Program-made: the position numbers and the translations under genes
Notes under the pieces: generated by a model
The model's database searches: none
What the model was told of the DNA's origin: nothing
Seen by the model: only the letters and a program-made list of their open reading frames with translations
Part shown: positions 35,146-43,075 of the stretch, piece after piece
Position numbering within the stretch: position 1 is the first letter of the stretch
How the letters are laid out: every line of letters starts with the position of its first letter
Source of the DNA: Acetobacteraceae bacterium
Lineage (GTDB): Bacteria; Pseudomonadota; Alphaproteobacteria; Acetobacterales; Acetobacteraceae
Direction: 5' to 3'
NCBI GenBank assembly: GCA_031291725.1
Contig: JARLIM010000025.1
Span: 1 to 64,000 of the forward strand
Length of the DNA: 64,000 nucleotides

Positions 35146-35780
35146 TCGAAACTCGCCAGCAGACGGTCGATTTCCGATTGATCCATCGCTGTCATCGGCA
35201 ATTGCGGGCCATTGAGCAGCGCTGCCTCCCCTTGGCTTGACGATGCGTTCGCCTGCGGCCCGGCGGAAGGATCGCCGAAAGCTTCAACGATATGCGCCAC
35301 TTTTGCCTCGATGGCCTGTAACGTGCCCACCACCTTGCCAATGCGCTGGCCGGTGATGTCTTGAAAACTGCAGGCTTCGTAGATTCGCGTGGTGGCGTCG
35401 GCGAGGATGTCCGCCTGTTTGCCCTTCATCGACCCGCCCAGCGCATCGAGCGCCTCACAGCTTTCCAGAATGGCGTTCGTCGCCGCCGCCGTATGCGAAA
35501 CGATGGCATCCAGTTCGTCGGTGGCAGAGGGGATCTGGCTGACAGTGATGTCGTCCACCCGCAAGGCGGCAATCTCAGCCTTGGCGGCGGCGATGGTGCG
35601 GCCCAGATCCTCAACCTCGGCGAGCAGTTCGGTATCGCGTGGCGATAAATCACCATGCAGAGTGGACAGGACGGCACGCACGACGGTTTCGATCTGTTCA
35701 CGGCTGGCCAGTGGTGCCGCCGCCAGATGTTGCGCCAGCCGTTCGGACATCGCACGGGCGGTGATGGCTGCGTTATGCAT
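35142..35780 (-). CDS. cheZ: Protein phosphatase CheZ
   Basis: A 212-residue phosphatase of CheY-P. The catalytic signature CSFQDITGQRIGKV is at about 137-150; D141 and Q145 match the two key residues of the E. coli enzyme. Most of the chain before it is long helices suited to the CheZ four-helix bundle. The last residues (DQSEIDRLLASFE, from 200) look like the CheY-binding tail. It overlaps cheY by eight bases upstream and the large secreted protein by four bases downstream, so the three are tightly coupled. Confidence 0.92.
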   Translation of the reverse strand: MHNAAITARAMSERLAQHLAAAPLASREQIETVVRAVLSTLHGDLSPRDTELLAEVEDLGRTIAAAKAEIAALRVDDITVSQIPSATDELDAIVSHTAAATNAILESCEALDALGGSMKGKQADILADATTRIYEACSFQDITGQRIGKVVGTLQAIEAKVAHIVEAFGDPSAGPQANASSSQGEAALLNGPQLPMTAMDQSEIDRLLASFE

Positions 35781-36159
35781 GACCGAGCACCTTTTCGATC
35801 TTTTCCTTCAACGTCTCGGCGTTGAAGGGTTTGACAATATAGTTCGACACTCCGGCCTGCTTGGCGGCCACCACGTTCTCCGCCTTGCTTTCGGCGGTGA
35901 TCATGATGAACGGCGTCTCTTTCAGGCGGCCATCGGCGCGGACTTCCTGCAACAATTGCAGGCCGGTCATCGGCTGCATGTTCCAATCGCTGATCACCAG
36001 CCCATATTGCCCGGCCCGCAATTTGGCCAAGGCCTCCGTGCCGTCGGAGGCTTCATCGACATTGTTGAAGTCAATCTGTTTCAACAGGTTGCGGATAATC
36101 CTCAACATGGTTTTGTAGTCGTCCACGATCAGGACGTTCATGGATTTATCGATGCTCAT
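35773..36159 (-). CDS. cheY: Chemotaxis response regulator CheY
   Basis: A 128-residue single receiver domain. Acidic pocket D13/D14, phospho-acceptor D58 (VISDWNMQP), switch T88 (IMITAES) and K110 (IVKPFNA) are all present. In its phosphorylated form it binds FliM to change motor rotation; FliM is encoded three genes upstream and the phosphatase CheZ directly downstream. No cheA, cheW or receptor gene is in the window, so the kinase must be encoded elsewhere. Confidence 0.95.
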   Translation of the reverse strand: MSIDKSMNVLIVDDYKTMLRIIRNLLKQIDFNNVDEASDGTEALAKLRAGQYGLVISDWNMQPMTGLQLLQEVRADGRLKETPFIMITAESKAENVVAAKQAGVSNYIVKPFNAETLKEKIEKVLGHA

Positions 36160-36195
36160 ATCTGGCTCCGTCCGAATGTGCGGGAATGGGACATG

Positions 36196-36876
36196 TCAAC
36201 CTCCGGTGCTGGGTTTGGGGGGAAGCTTCGGGGTGGGCGGGGTGACGCTGTTGTGCTCGGCGCGCAGGCGGGCCAACTCGGTCGTCACCAATCGGGCACG
36301 ATCTGGCAGCATCGCGGCCAGAATCGGGGCGGCACGGGTTTCCTTCATGCGGTCCAGCACCGGCAGCAGGATCGGCAGATCGAGATCGTTGAAGATTGTT
36401 GCCGCATCATGCGGTTTCATTGCCTCGTAGGTTTTCACCAAGCCCTGCCAATTCGCCTCATCGCGGGAGGCACGCTGCTGTTCGAGGGTTTCAAGGCGGG
36501 TTTGCAGCTGTTTGAGTTCGTCAAAGCGGGCGTTGAGACGCACTTCCATCGCCGCCTCAGTCGCCTCCCGCCCGGCCAAGGCGGCCTCGCGCGTGTCCAA
36601 TGCCGCACGGCGGTTGCGCAGATCAGTCAGCAAAGCCCGCTCGCTATCCGTCACGGGCCGCTCGGCTGGAGGGGCCGGCTTTTCGCCGGCGGGCGGTGGG
36701 GCGGCGGGCGGCGGTGGCGCAGCCTCGGCCTTCGGTGCAGGCTTCTCGGCAGTGGCGGCCAGCACAACCTCGCCGGAGCGCACGACCAGCAAGATCAGCA
36801 TGACAAGGATCGTCACCGGCAACAGGCGTGGCGCCAGGGCCTGGCACGACAGACCGGGGCGGCGGGTGGCTCTCAT
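36196..36876 (-). CDS. motE: MotE-type flagellar motor protein chaperone
   Basis: A 226-residue protein with one N-terminal membrane anchor (LLPVTILVMLILLVV, about residues 18-33), a Pro-rich linker (about 45-75), a coiled coil (about 80-135) and a C-terminal MgtE_N-like domain (LVKTYEAMKPHDAATIFND). This is the layout of MotE proteins, which stabilise the periplasmic motor protein MotC in rhizobia. The start overlaps the end of the upstream DUF6468-like gene by four bases. No motA, motB or motC gene is in view. Confidence 0.82.
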   Translation of the reverse strand: MRATRRPGLSCQALAPRLLPVTILVMLILLVVRSGEVVLAATAEKPAPKAEAAPPPPAAPPPAGEKPAPPAERPVTDSERALLTDLRNRRAALDTREAALAGREATEAAMEVRLNARFDELKQLQTRLETLEQQRASRDEANWQGLVKTYEAMKPHDAATIFNDLDLPILLPVLDRMKETRAAPILAAMLPDRARLVTTELARLRAEHNSVTPPTPKLPPKPSTGG

Positions 36877-37397
36877 GCGTCCTCTCCCACTTCACTGATG
36901 GCGCGTCCCAGTTTGAGGGCCCGCAACAGATCGCGCTCGGCCTGGCTGCGCAATTTGGGAGCTGCCGCCTCCTCCACAGCCGGAGCCGGATCGCGCAATT
37001 CGACCACGGATTCGGCGCGGCGGGCGCGTGGGCTGACCGTGTCGGCGGGCTTGGCAGCTTCAGCGCGCGACACGTCCGCACGGGCGGTTTTCAATCCGGC
37101 CTCCAGGCGATCCGCCGCACGCTCGGCACGTTCGGCGAGAAAGGCGAGGTCGTCGCGCAGCCCGCCTGCCCGCTCGGTCTGTCGCACCAGCGCCTGCCCG
37201 GCCCCTTCCGCCCCGGCCCGCAGCCGCTCCACCCCATGCTCCGCCTGCTGAGTTGCGGTCTCGAAGCTGGCGATCAGGCCGTCGAGTTCGGCACGATCCC
37301 GCCGGAGAACACCCAGCGCGCGTTCCAACCGCATGGCGTGAAAGAGCGTGGCGACGAGCAGCAGAATCAGGGTGAGATCGAGGCCGATCTGCATCAC
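36873..37397 (-). CDS. DUF6468-like flagellar-locus membrane protein
   Basis: A 174-residue protein with one N-terminal membrane segment (LDLTLILLLVATLFHAM, about residues 6-22), then a long helical, probably coiled-coil region (RLERALGVLRRDRAELD onward) and a charged C-terminus. The pattern matches, from memory, the DUF6468 family found beside fliM and motE in Rhodospirillales. It overlaps both neighbours by four bases, so it is part of the fliL-fliM-motE unit. The function is unknown; a motor-associated scaffold is possible. Confidence 0.7.
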   Translation of the reverse strand: MMQIGLDLTLILLLVATLFHAMRLERALGVLRRDRAELDGLIASFETATQQAEHGVERLRAGAEGAGQALVRQTERAGGLRDDLAFLAERAERAADRLEAGLKTARADVSRAEAAKPADTVSPRARRAESVVELRDPAPAVEEAAAPKLRSQAERDLLRALKLGRAISEVGEDA

Positions 37398-38503
37398 ATC
37401 ATTCCCGGAGGCGCACGCAGGCAGGGATTTTCGATGCGCACAGCCACCCTATTTTTGCGGCGGCCAACGCGGCCTTCGAACAAGGTCGTCGCCCCGCAGC
37501 GCAGGGACACCGTGCTGTCCGGCTGGGAATTCAACATGATGCGGCTGCCGACTTGCAGTCGCATCACATCGGCCAGGCGCATCACCTGCTCATCGAGGAC
37601 CACATCCAATTCGACATCGGTGTTCCAGAGTTCTTCGGCCAGATGGGTTTCCCAGATTGAGTCGCGGCCGAATTTCTCACCCATGAATTGCTGCAACAGC
37701 CGCTCACGCACCGGCTCCAGCGTGGCGTAGGGCAGCATCAACTCAAGCCGACCGCCGCGATCCTCCATATCGATGCGCAGCCGCGCCAGCACGGCGGCGT
37801 TGGACAGGCGGGAGATGGTGGCAAAGCGCGGATTGACCTCCAGCCGCTCAAAACGGAACGAGACGGGGCAGAGCGGGTCGAAACTGGCCGAGAGATCGGC
37901 GAGCACCACCTGGATCAGCCGTTCAACCAGCGTGCGCTCGATGGTGGTGTAAGGCCGCCCCTCGATGCGCATCGCCGCCGTGCCACGACGCCCCCCGAGC
38001 AGCACATCGACAATCGAGTAGATCATCGCGCTATCGACCACCATCAGCCCATAATTATCCCATTCCTCCGCCTTGAAGACGGCCAGCATGGCGGGCAGCG
38101 GAATGGAATTGAGGTAATCGCCAAAGCGCAACGAGACGATGTTGTCGATGCCGACTTCCACATTGTCCGACGTGAAATTGCGCAACGAGGTGGACATGAT
38201 GCGCACCAGCCGGTCGAAGACGATCTCCAGCATCGGCAGCCGCTCATAGGAGACGAGACCGGAGGAGATGATCTTCTGAATGCCGCTGCGATTGTCGCCG
38301 CTGCTCGGGCCGTCATCGAAGCCGAGCAGCGAGTCGATTTCCGCCTGATTGAGCACGCGCGCAGGCTGCACCGGCATTGCGGCCGCATCATCGCCCGCCT
38401 CGGCCTCCATATCCGCCCCCCAGGCGGCGGCGAGGTCTTCGTCAGATTGCCCAGGGGATTGCCCAGGGGATTGCCCAGGGGATTGCTCTGGCGTGTCGCT
38501 CAT
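37394..38503 (-). CDS. fliM: Flagellar motor switch protein FliM
   Basis: A 369-residue switch protein of the C-ring. The CheY-binding peptide is LNQAEIDSLLGFDD at 51-64, unusually far from the N-terminus because of an acidic, repeat-bearing extension. The middle domain (YERLPMLEIVFDRLVRIMST onward) and the C-terminal SPOA-like domain (LRLQVGSRIMLNSQPDSTV) are normal. The first 20 residues contain a PGQS repeat encoded by a 12-base DNA repeat. It overlaps fliL and the DUF6468-like gene by four bases each. Confidence 0.96.
   Translation of the reverse strand: MSDTPEQSPGQSPGQSPGQSDEDLAAAWGADMEAEAGDDAAAMPVQPARVLNQAEIDSLLGFDDGPSSGDNRSGIQKIISSGLVSYERLPMLEIVFDRLVRIMSTSLRNFTSDNVEVGIDNIVSLRFGDYLNSIPLPAMLAVFKAEEWDNYGLMVVDSAMIYSIVDVLLGGRRGTAAMRIEGRPYTTIERTLVERLIQVVLADLSASFDPLCPVSFRFERLEVNPRFATISRLSNAAVLARLRIDMEDRGGRLELMLPYATLEPVRERLLQQFMGEKFGRDSIWETHLAEELWNTDVELDVVLDEQVMRLADVMRLQVGSRIMLNSQPDSTVSLRCGATTLFEGRVGRRKNRVAVRIENPCLRAPPGMM
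38445..38492. repeat. 12-bp tandem repeat inside fliM
   Basis: Three exact copies of GATTGCCCAGGG start at 38445, 38457 and 38469, followed by one diverged copy at 38481 (GATTGCTCTGGC). The repeat is in frame and encodes SPGQ units in FliM residues about 5-20, so slippage would change length without frameshift. Confidence 0.95.
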
Positions 38504-39030
38504 TGGATCAGCATCTCGCTGAACAGCACATCCACGATGCGCGCGGGCGCCGCTGCGATATTGGCGCGGGAGATCATCTCTTCCCGCAGGCGATAGGTGC
38601 CCGCGGAGCCGCGCAGCTCCTCCGGCCGCATTTCGCGCAAATAGGTGGTGAACATGTCCTGCAAACGCGGCATCGCGGCGGTGACGACCGCCACATCTTC
38701 TGGTTTGGACAGTTCGAGCTTGGCCTTGAGCTTGATGAAGGCACTGCGGCGTTGGCCGACATTAAGATTGGCGATCAGATCCGGCAGATCAAGAAATACC
38801 GGTGCCTTGGCCGTCGCCGCGGCCTCCTTGCTGATTTCGCCTGGCTTTTCGTGCTTGGCCGCCTTGTCGACACCCATGCCGAGCAAAGGCGGCAGAATGC
38901 CACCGAACCACAGCCCCGCCAGAATGGCGATCAGCACCAACGGAATGGCGAGAAGAATGACGAGCTTCTTCTTGCTCTTCTTCGGCGCACCAGCTTCAGA
39001 CGGTGCAGGAATGGCGGCAGCACTGCTCAA
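38500..39030 (-). CDS. fliL: Flagellar basal body-associated protein FliL
   Basis: A 176-residue single-pass inner-membrane protein that supports the stator. A basic N-terminus (PKKSKKKLV) is followed by one membrane span (residues about 22-45), then a periplasmic FliL domain with FLDLPDLIANLN and the C-terminal ISRANIAAAPARIVDVLFSEMLIQ. It is the first gene of the leftward motility operon and is divergent from flgF across a 233-base control region. Confidence 0.94.
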   Translation of the reverse strand: MSSAAAIPAPSEAGAPKKSKKKLVILLAIPLVLIAILAGLWFGGILPPLLGMGVDKAAKHEKPGEISKEAAATAKAPVFLDLPDLIANLNVGQRRSAFIKLKAKLELSKPEDVAVVTAAMPRLQDMFTTYLREMRPEELRGSAGTYRLREEMISRANIAAAPARIVDVLFSEMLIQ

Positions 39031-39110
39031 CGGAAACCCCTTCAGCCAACACCCGCGATCAGCGGACAGACCCAGCCTGACGCAGAGGGGTTAACAAAGC
39101 CTTTCCAGAC

Positions 39111-39125
39111 CGGCGAAATTTGCCG
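39111..39125. promoter_or_regulatory. Palindrome 1, FlbD/ftr-like enhancer
   Basis: CGGCGAAATTTGCCG is an imperfect palindrome (CGGC/GCCG with AAATTT inside). It lies 84 bases upstream of the sigma-54 element. A near-identical second copy starts 33 bases further right. The form resembles the ftr sites bound by FlbD in Caulobacter flagellar promoters. Confidence 0.55.
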
Positions 39126-39143
39126 ACAGGGCGCAATTCGCAT

Positions 39144-39158
39144 CGGCAAAGATTGCCG
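39144..39158. promoter_or_regulatory. Palindrome 2, FlbD/ftr-like enhancer
   Basis: CGGCAAAGATTGCCG, a palindrome with arms CGGCAA/TTGCCG. It lies 51 bases upstream of the sigma-54 element and is spaced 33 bases (about three helical turns) from palindrome 1. It could serve flgF and also the divergent fliL. Confidence 0.6.
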
Positions 39159-39208
39159 TGTTGCGATGAGGGGTCAGAAAAATCCGCAGAATTCCGGCGT
39201 TCGCAGGC

Positions 39209-39223
39209 TGGCACGCCGGTTGC
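39209..39223 (+). promoter_or_regulatory. Sigma-54 promoter for flgF-flgG-flgA-flgH
   Basis: TGGCACGCCGGTTGC matches the -24/-12 consensus TGGCAC-N5-TTGC exactly, with ten bases between GG and GC. The predicted start of transcription is near 39235, about 30 bases before the flgF ATG. Upstream palindromes fit an enhancer-bound activator. Confidence 0.85.
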
Positions 39224-39263
39224 GCTGCATCGGGCAGATGGATGTGCCACCCCGGAGCCAGCG

Positions 39264-40016
39264 ATGGAAAATGCCACCACAATTGCCCTCTCCCGTCTCG
39301 TTGCCCAATCCCGCGCGATGGAGGTGACGGCAAACAACCTCGCCAATGCCGGAACACCCGGCTTCAAGGCGGAGCGGATGGTGTTTGCCGATTGGCTGGT
39401 GCGCGAGCCGAACCTGCCGAATACCGATGGTCTGCCGCCAGGCGGGCGCATCCTCGCCTATACCCAGGATCGCGCGACCTATCGGGAGGCGCAGCTTGGC
39501 ACGTTCACCGCCACGGCCAATCCGCTCGACCTCGCCATCGGCAGCAACGGCTTCTTCACCGTGCTGACCAATGCCGGGCCACGCTTGACCCGTGCGGGGC
39601 ATTTCGAGCGGGCCCCGGATGGGCGGATTGTCGATGGCGCGGGCAATCCGCTGCTTGATACCAACGGCAAACCCATCCAAATCGCCCCGGCCGATACCGT
39701 TCTCAGCGTGGCCCCGAATGGGATGATTTCCAGCCAGAACGGCCAGATCGGGCAAATCGGCGTGGTCGCCCCTCAAGATCCGAACAAAATGCGCACCGAG
39801 GGCGACCGCCTGCTCGCAACCGACAGCCCGACCAAGGCGGTGGCCGATCCGCAGATCACGCAAGGCTCGCTGGAGGACAGCAACGTCAAACCGATCAACG
39901 AGATCGTCAAGATGATGACCACGCTGCGTGAGTTCCAGTTCACCAGCCAATTCGTCCAATCCGAAGGCGACCGGCAACAGAGCGCCATCGACAAAATCAC
40001 CCAACGCAATTCGTAA
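39264..40016 (+). CDS. flgF: Flagellar basal-body rod protein FlgF
   Basis: A 250-residue proximal rod protein. The N-terminal rod motif is SRAMEVTANNLANAGTPGFK at about 17-36, and the C-terminal coil has INEIVKMMTTLREFQFTSQF. A central D1 domain with DLAIGSNGFFTVLT and GNPLLDTNGKPI is seen as in FlgG. It is the first gene of flgF-flgG-flgA-flgH, driven by the sigma-54 promoter upstream. GGAG precedes the ATG at 39264; the frame from 39120 is not real. Confidence 0.95.
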   Translation: MENATTIALSRLVAQSRAMEVTANNLANAGTPGFKAERMVFADWLVREPNLPNTDGLPPGGRILAYTQDRATYREAQLGTFTATANPLDLAIGSNGFFTVLTNAGPRLTRAGHFERAPDGRIVDGAGNPLLDTNGKPIQIAPADTVLSVAPNGMISSQNGQIGQIGVVAPQDPNKMRTEGDRLLATDSPTKAVADPQITQGSLEDSNVKPINEIVKMMTTLREFQFTSQFVQSEGDRQQSAIDKITQRNS

Positions 40017-40037
40017 GAACAGAAAAGGCGCTCCTCC

Positions 40038-40823
40038 ATGCGCGCACTCGATATCGCCGGCACCGGCATGCAGGCCCAACAGACCAATGTCGAAGTGATT
40101 TCCAACAACATCGCCAATCTCACCACCACCGGCTTCAAACGCAGCCGGGCCGAGTTTCAGGATTTAATCTACCAAAACCTGCGCCGTGTGGGCTCGAACT
40201 CCTCAGACACCGGCACCATCGTGCCCTCCGGCGCCCAGGTGGGGCTTGGCGTGAAGACTGCGGCGATTTACCGGATCAACGAGCAGGGCAACCTGCAACA
40301 AACTTCCAACAGTCTCGATCTTGCCATCCAGGGCAATGGCTATTTCCAGGTCACGCTGCCCTCCGGTGAGACCGCCTATACCCGTGACGGCACGTTCAGC
40401 CTGTCGCCCACCGGGCAGATCGTCACGGCGGATGGCTATGTGGTGCAGCCGGGCATCACCATTCCAACCAACGCCACCGGCGTGACCATCGACACGTCGG
40501 GCGAGGTGCAGGTGAGTATTCCAAATCAAACCGCACCCTCTTTGGTCGGTTCGTTGCAATTGGCGAATTTTCCCAACCCAGCCGGGCTTGAGGCCCAAGG
40601 CGGCAATCTGCTGCTGGCGACGGCGGCCTCGGGCAATGCCGTCACTGGGCTGCCGGGCGCTCCGGGGTTCGGCACCACGATGCAAGGCTTCGTGGAGACC
40701 TCCAACGTCAACGTGGTCAGCGAGATCACCAATCTGATCACCGCCCAGCGCGCCTATGAGATGAACTCGAAGGTGATCACTGCGTCAGACGAAATGCTGT
40801 CCACCCTGACCAATCTGCATTGA
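40038..40823 (+). CDS. flgG: Flagellar basal-body distal rod protein FlgG
   Basis: A 261-residue distal rod protein. The N-terminus MRALDIAGTGMQAQQTNVEV runs into ISNNIANLTTTGFKRSRAEF, which is diagnostic, along with the FlgG-specific insert region near DLIYQNLRRVGSN. The C-terminal VNVVSEITNLITAQRAYEMN and SKVITASDEML are intact. The length equals that of most FlgG proteins. It lies 21 bases after flgF. Confidence 0.98.
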   Translation: MRALDIAGTGMQAQQTNVEVISNNIANLTTTGFKRSRAEFQDLIYQNLRRVGSNSSDTGTIVPSGAQVGLGVKTAAIYRINEQGNLQQTSNSLDLAIQGNGYFQVTLPSGETAYTRDGTFSLSPTGQIVTADGYVVQPGITIPTNATGVTIDTSGEVQVSIPNQTAPSLVGSLQLANFPNPAGLEAQGGNLLLATAASGNAVTGLPGAPGFGTTMQGFVETSNVNVVSEITNLITAQRAYEMNSKVITASDEMLSTLTNLH

Positions 40824-40831
40824 GGCCCGTC

Positions 40832-41794
40832 ATGCGCATGATTTCCTTCTTCGCGGCCCTGCTGACCGCCATTCCCGCCGCCGGTGCCACGTTGCGCCCC
40901 GCCACCACGCTCGCCGGAGCGGAGGTGCATGTCTCCGACCTGTTCGACGATCCCGGTCCTGCTGGCCCGCGCGTGCTTGGCGCAGGCCCGGCACCGGGCG
41001 GGCGGATTGTGGTGCAAGCTGCACAAGCGGCGGCGATTGCACGGCAATTCGGCGTGGCATGGCGGCCACGTTCGGGGGCGGAGCAGATTGTCATCGATCG
41101 CCCAGGCCGCATGGTTCCGCGTGAAGAGCTGCTCGAAGCCCTGCGCCAAGCCCTGCGCGATGGCGGCTATAGCGACGACGCCCAGATCGATCTTTCCGCC
41201 TTCAGCGCGCCCCAAGTGCCGCCCGACACCAAGCCGGAAATTGCGGTCGAGCAGATCGATGTCGAGCCCGGCAGCGGGCGCTTCACGGCGGGCTTGGCAA
41301 TCGTGGTGCCGGGTGAGCCGTTGCAGCGGCTGCATCTGGCCGGTCGCGTGCAGGCATTGGTAACGGCCGTGGTCGCCACGCATCGCCTGATGGCCGGGGC
41401 ACCAATCCAGCCATCGGATGTGCGGCTGCAACGCGTGCCCAGTGGCACAGGGCAGGATGAGTCCGCGCAAAATCTCTCTCAGGTGATCGGACAGGCGCTG
41501 CGCCACCCGCTCAACGCCGGGCAGAAGATCGCGGTGGCGGAGTTGAGCGCACCGATTTTGGTGCAGAAAGGCGCCCTGGTGCAGATCCAGCTACAGGTAC
41601 CGGGTCTTGCCGTCACCGCCGCCGGCACCGCCGCAGATTCCGGCGCCATGGGCGATCATATCGGCGTGCTCAACCCGGCCTCTGGCGCGATTATCGAGGC
41701 GGAGATCACCGGCCCCGATCAGGTGCGCGTGCTGCCCGGCAATGCGCTTCGGCGCCCGGCGCGCAGTGGCCAGACCCAGATTTCACTGCGCTGA
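40832..41794 (+). CDS. flgA: Flagella basal body P-ring formation protein FlgA
   Basis: A 320-residue periplasmic chaperone for the P-ring protein FlgI. A signal peptide is present (MRMISFFAALLTAIPAAGA). The N-terminal part is a wing-like domain and the C-terminal SAF domain has HRLMAGAPIQPSDVRLQRV and GVLNPASGAIIEAEI. I chose the ATG at 40832; a TTG at 40820 overlaps the flgG stop. Its partner flgI is encoded beyond dksA and fliX at 43.6 kb. Confidence 0.92.
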   Translation: MRMISFFAALLTAIPAAGATLRPATTLAGAEVHVSDLFDDPGPAGPRVLGAGPAPGGRIVVQAAQAAAIARQFGVAWRPRSGAEQIVIDRPGRMVPREELLEALRQALRDGGYSDDAQIDLSAFSAPQVPPDTKPEIAVEQIDVEPGSGRFTAGLAIVVPGEPLQRLHLAGRVQALVTAVVATHRLMAGAPIQPSDVRLQRVPSGTGQDESAQNLSQVIGQALRHPLNAGQKIAVAELSAPILVQKGALVQIQLQVPGLAVTAAGTAADSGAMGDHIGVLNPASGAIIEAEITGPDQVRVLPGNALRRPARSGQTQISLR

Positions 41795-41805
41795 GGAGAC
41801 TGACA

Positions 41806-42543
41806 ATGAAACTCCAAGCCGGATTGGCGCTGCCCCTGGCTTTGCTGCTCAGCGGATGCGGCACGCTGGGGAGATTGTCGGAAATTGGACGGCCACCTGA
41901 GATGAGCAAAAGTGCCGATCCCACCAAGGAGGCCAATTACCGCCCGATGACGATGCCGATGCCCACCCCGCAGACCGCGGCTCCACAAATCGGCTCGCTG
42001 TGGCGCACCGGCAGTCGCGCCTTCTTCAAGGATCAGCGCGCCGCCCAGGTGGGGGATCTGCTCACGGTCCTGGTTAATGCCACCGACACCGCCGACGTGC
42101 AGAACGGTACCACATCCACGCGCACCGGAGTGGAGACGATGGGCGTGCCGAACCTGCTCGGCCTGGAAAGTGCCTTGCCTCATCTGCTGCCAGGTGCAAC
42201 CGCCTCCAGCCTGCTGTCGGCCACCAGCACGAATTCCAACAACGGCACAGGCGAAATCAAACGCGCCGATACCGTCACACTGCGATTGGCCGGTGTGGTC
42301 ACGCAGGTTCTGCCGAATGGCAATCTTGTCGTCGCCGCACGGCAGGAGATGCTGGTGAACAGCGAATTGCGGCAATTGCTCGTCACCGGCGTGGTACGGC
42401 CGCAAGACATCGCCAGCGATAACACCGTCACGCATGACCGGATGGCGGAGGCTCGCATCGCCTATGGTGGGCGCGGACAGCTCACCGATCTGCAAACCGC
42501 ACGCTGGGGACAGCAAATCGTCGATATCCTGGCACCGTTCTGA
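41806..42543 (+). CDS. flgH: Flagellar L-ring protein FlgH
   Basis: A 245-residue outer-membrane lipoprotein that forms the L-ring. The lipobox is LLSGC with the lipid-modified Cys at 18. The body has SLWRTGSRAFFKDQRAAQVG, then NSELRQLLVTGVVRPQDI and the C-terminal ARIAYGGRGQLTDLQ that mark FlgH. It ends 20 bases before the stop of the convergent dksA, with no terminator visible in between. Confidence 0.96.
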   Translation: MKLQAGLALPLALLLSGCGTLGRLSEIGRPPEMSKSADPTKEANYRPMTMPMPTPQTAAPQIGSLWRTGSRAFFKDQRAAQVGDLLTVLVNATDTADVQNGTTSTRTGVETMGVPNLLGLESALPHLLPGATASSLLSATSTNSNNGTGEIKRADTVTLRLAGVVTQVLPNGNLVVAARQEMLVNSELRQLLVTGVVRPQDIASDNTVTHDRMAEARIAYGGRGQLTDLQTARWGQQIVDILAPF

Positions 42544-42563
42544 TGCGGGCCAGGGAAGATCGA

Positions 42564-42980
42564 TCAATCGTCGCGGTGAACACGTTCCATTTTTTCGTGA
42601 CGCTCTTGCGCCTCAATGGACAGCGTGGCGATCGGGCGGGCTTCGAGACGTTTGAGGCCAATCGGCTCGTCGGTCTCTTCACAGAAACCGTAACTGCCGG
42701 CTTCAACCCGCATCAGGGCCTGATCGATCTTGTTGATCAATTTGCGCGCCCGGTCGCGCGTGCGCAGTTCAAGCGCACGGTCGGTTTCCACGCTGGCGCG
42801 GTCTGTGATGTCAGCTTCGTGGATGCCGCCTTCGCCGAGGCTTGCCAACGTGCCATCGGCATCGCGCAGCAAATCGGCGCGCCACCGCAGCAGCTTCTGC
42901 CGGAAATATTCCAGCTGCAGCGGGTTCATGAATTCTTCGGTCTCAGACGGACGATAATCAGGCGGCAGTGTAACCATCAT
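42564..42980 (-). CDS. dksA: RNA polymerase-binding transcription factor DksA
   Basis: A 138-residue DksA that enters the RNA polymerase secondary channel and works with ppGpp. The coiled-coil tip has the key acidic pattern DITDRAS (D57, D60, A62). The zinc finger is reduced: only Cys100 (YGFCEETDEPIGLKRLEARP) of the usual four cysteines remains, as in other alphaproteobacterial DksA. Two adjacent ATGs (42980 and 42977) are possible. It lies within the flagellar cluster but has its own strong promoter at 43041-43069. Confidence 0.93.
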   Translation of the reverse strand: MMVTLPPDYRPSETEEFMNPLQLEYFRQKLLRWRADLLRDADGTLASLGEGGIHEADITDRASVETDRALELRTRDRARKLINKIDQALMRVEAGSYGFCEETDEPIGLKRLEARPIATLSIEAQERHEKMERVHRDD

Positions 42981-43040
42981 TGGGTGGCAATCCTGCTTTA
43001 TGCATCCCCGGCCAACGCGCCGAGGTCTTGGCTTGCCGGG

Positions 43041-43069
43041 CTTATAGCCACCCCCCCGCACCGCGCCAA
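43041..43069 (-). promoter_or_regulatory. Sigma-70-type promoter of dksA
   Basis: On the minus strand TTGGCG (43069-43064) and TATAAG (43046-43041) are separated by exactly 17 bases. The -10 matches the consensus in five of six positions. Transcription would start near 43034, leaving a leader of about 55 bases before dksA. Confidence 0.7.
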
Positions 43070-43075
43070 GGGGCG

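Noticed and set aside
39031..39110. A CtrA site (TTAA-N7-TTAA) for fliL
   Set aside because: Only one TTAA half (within GGTTAACA near 39090) is present, and the second half is missing at the required spacing.
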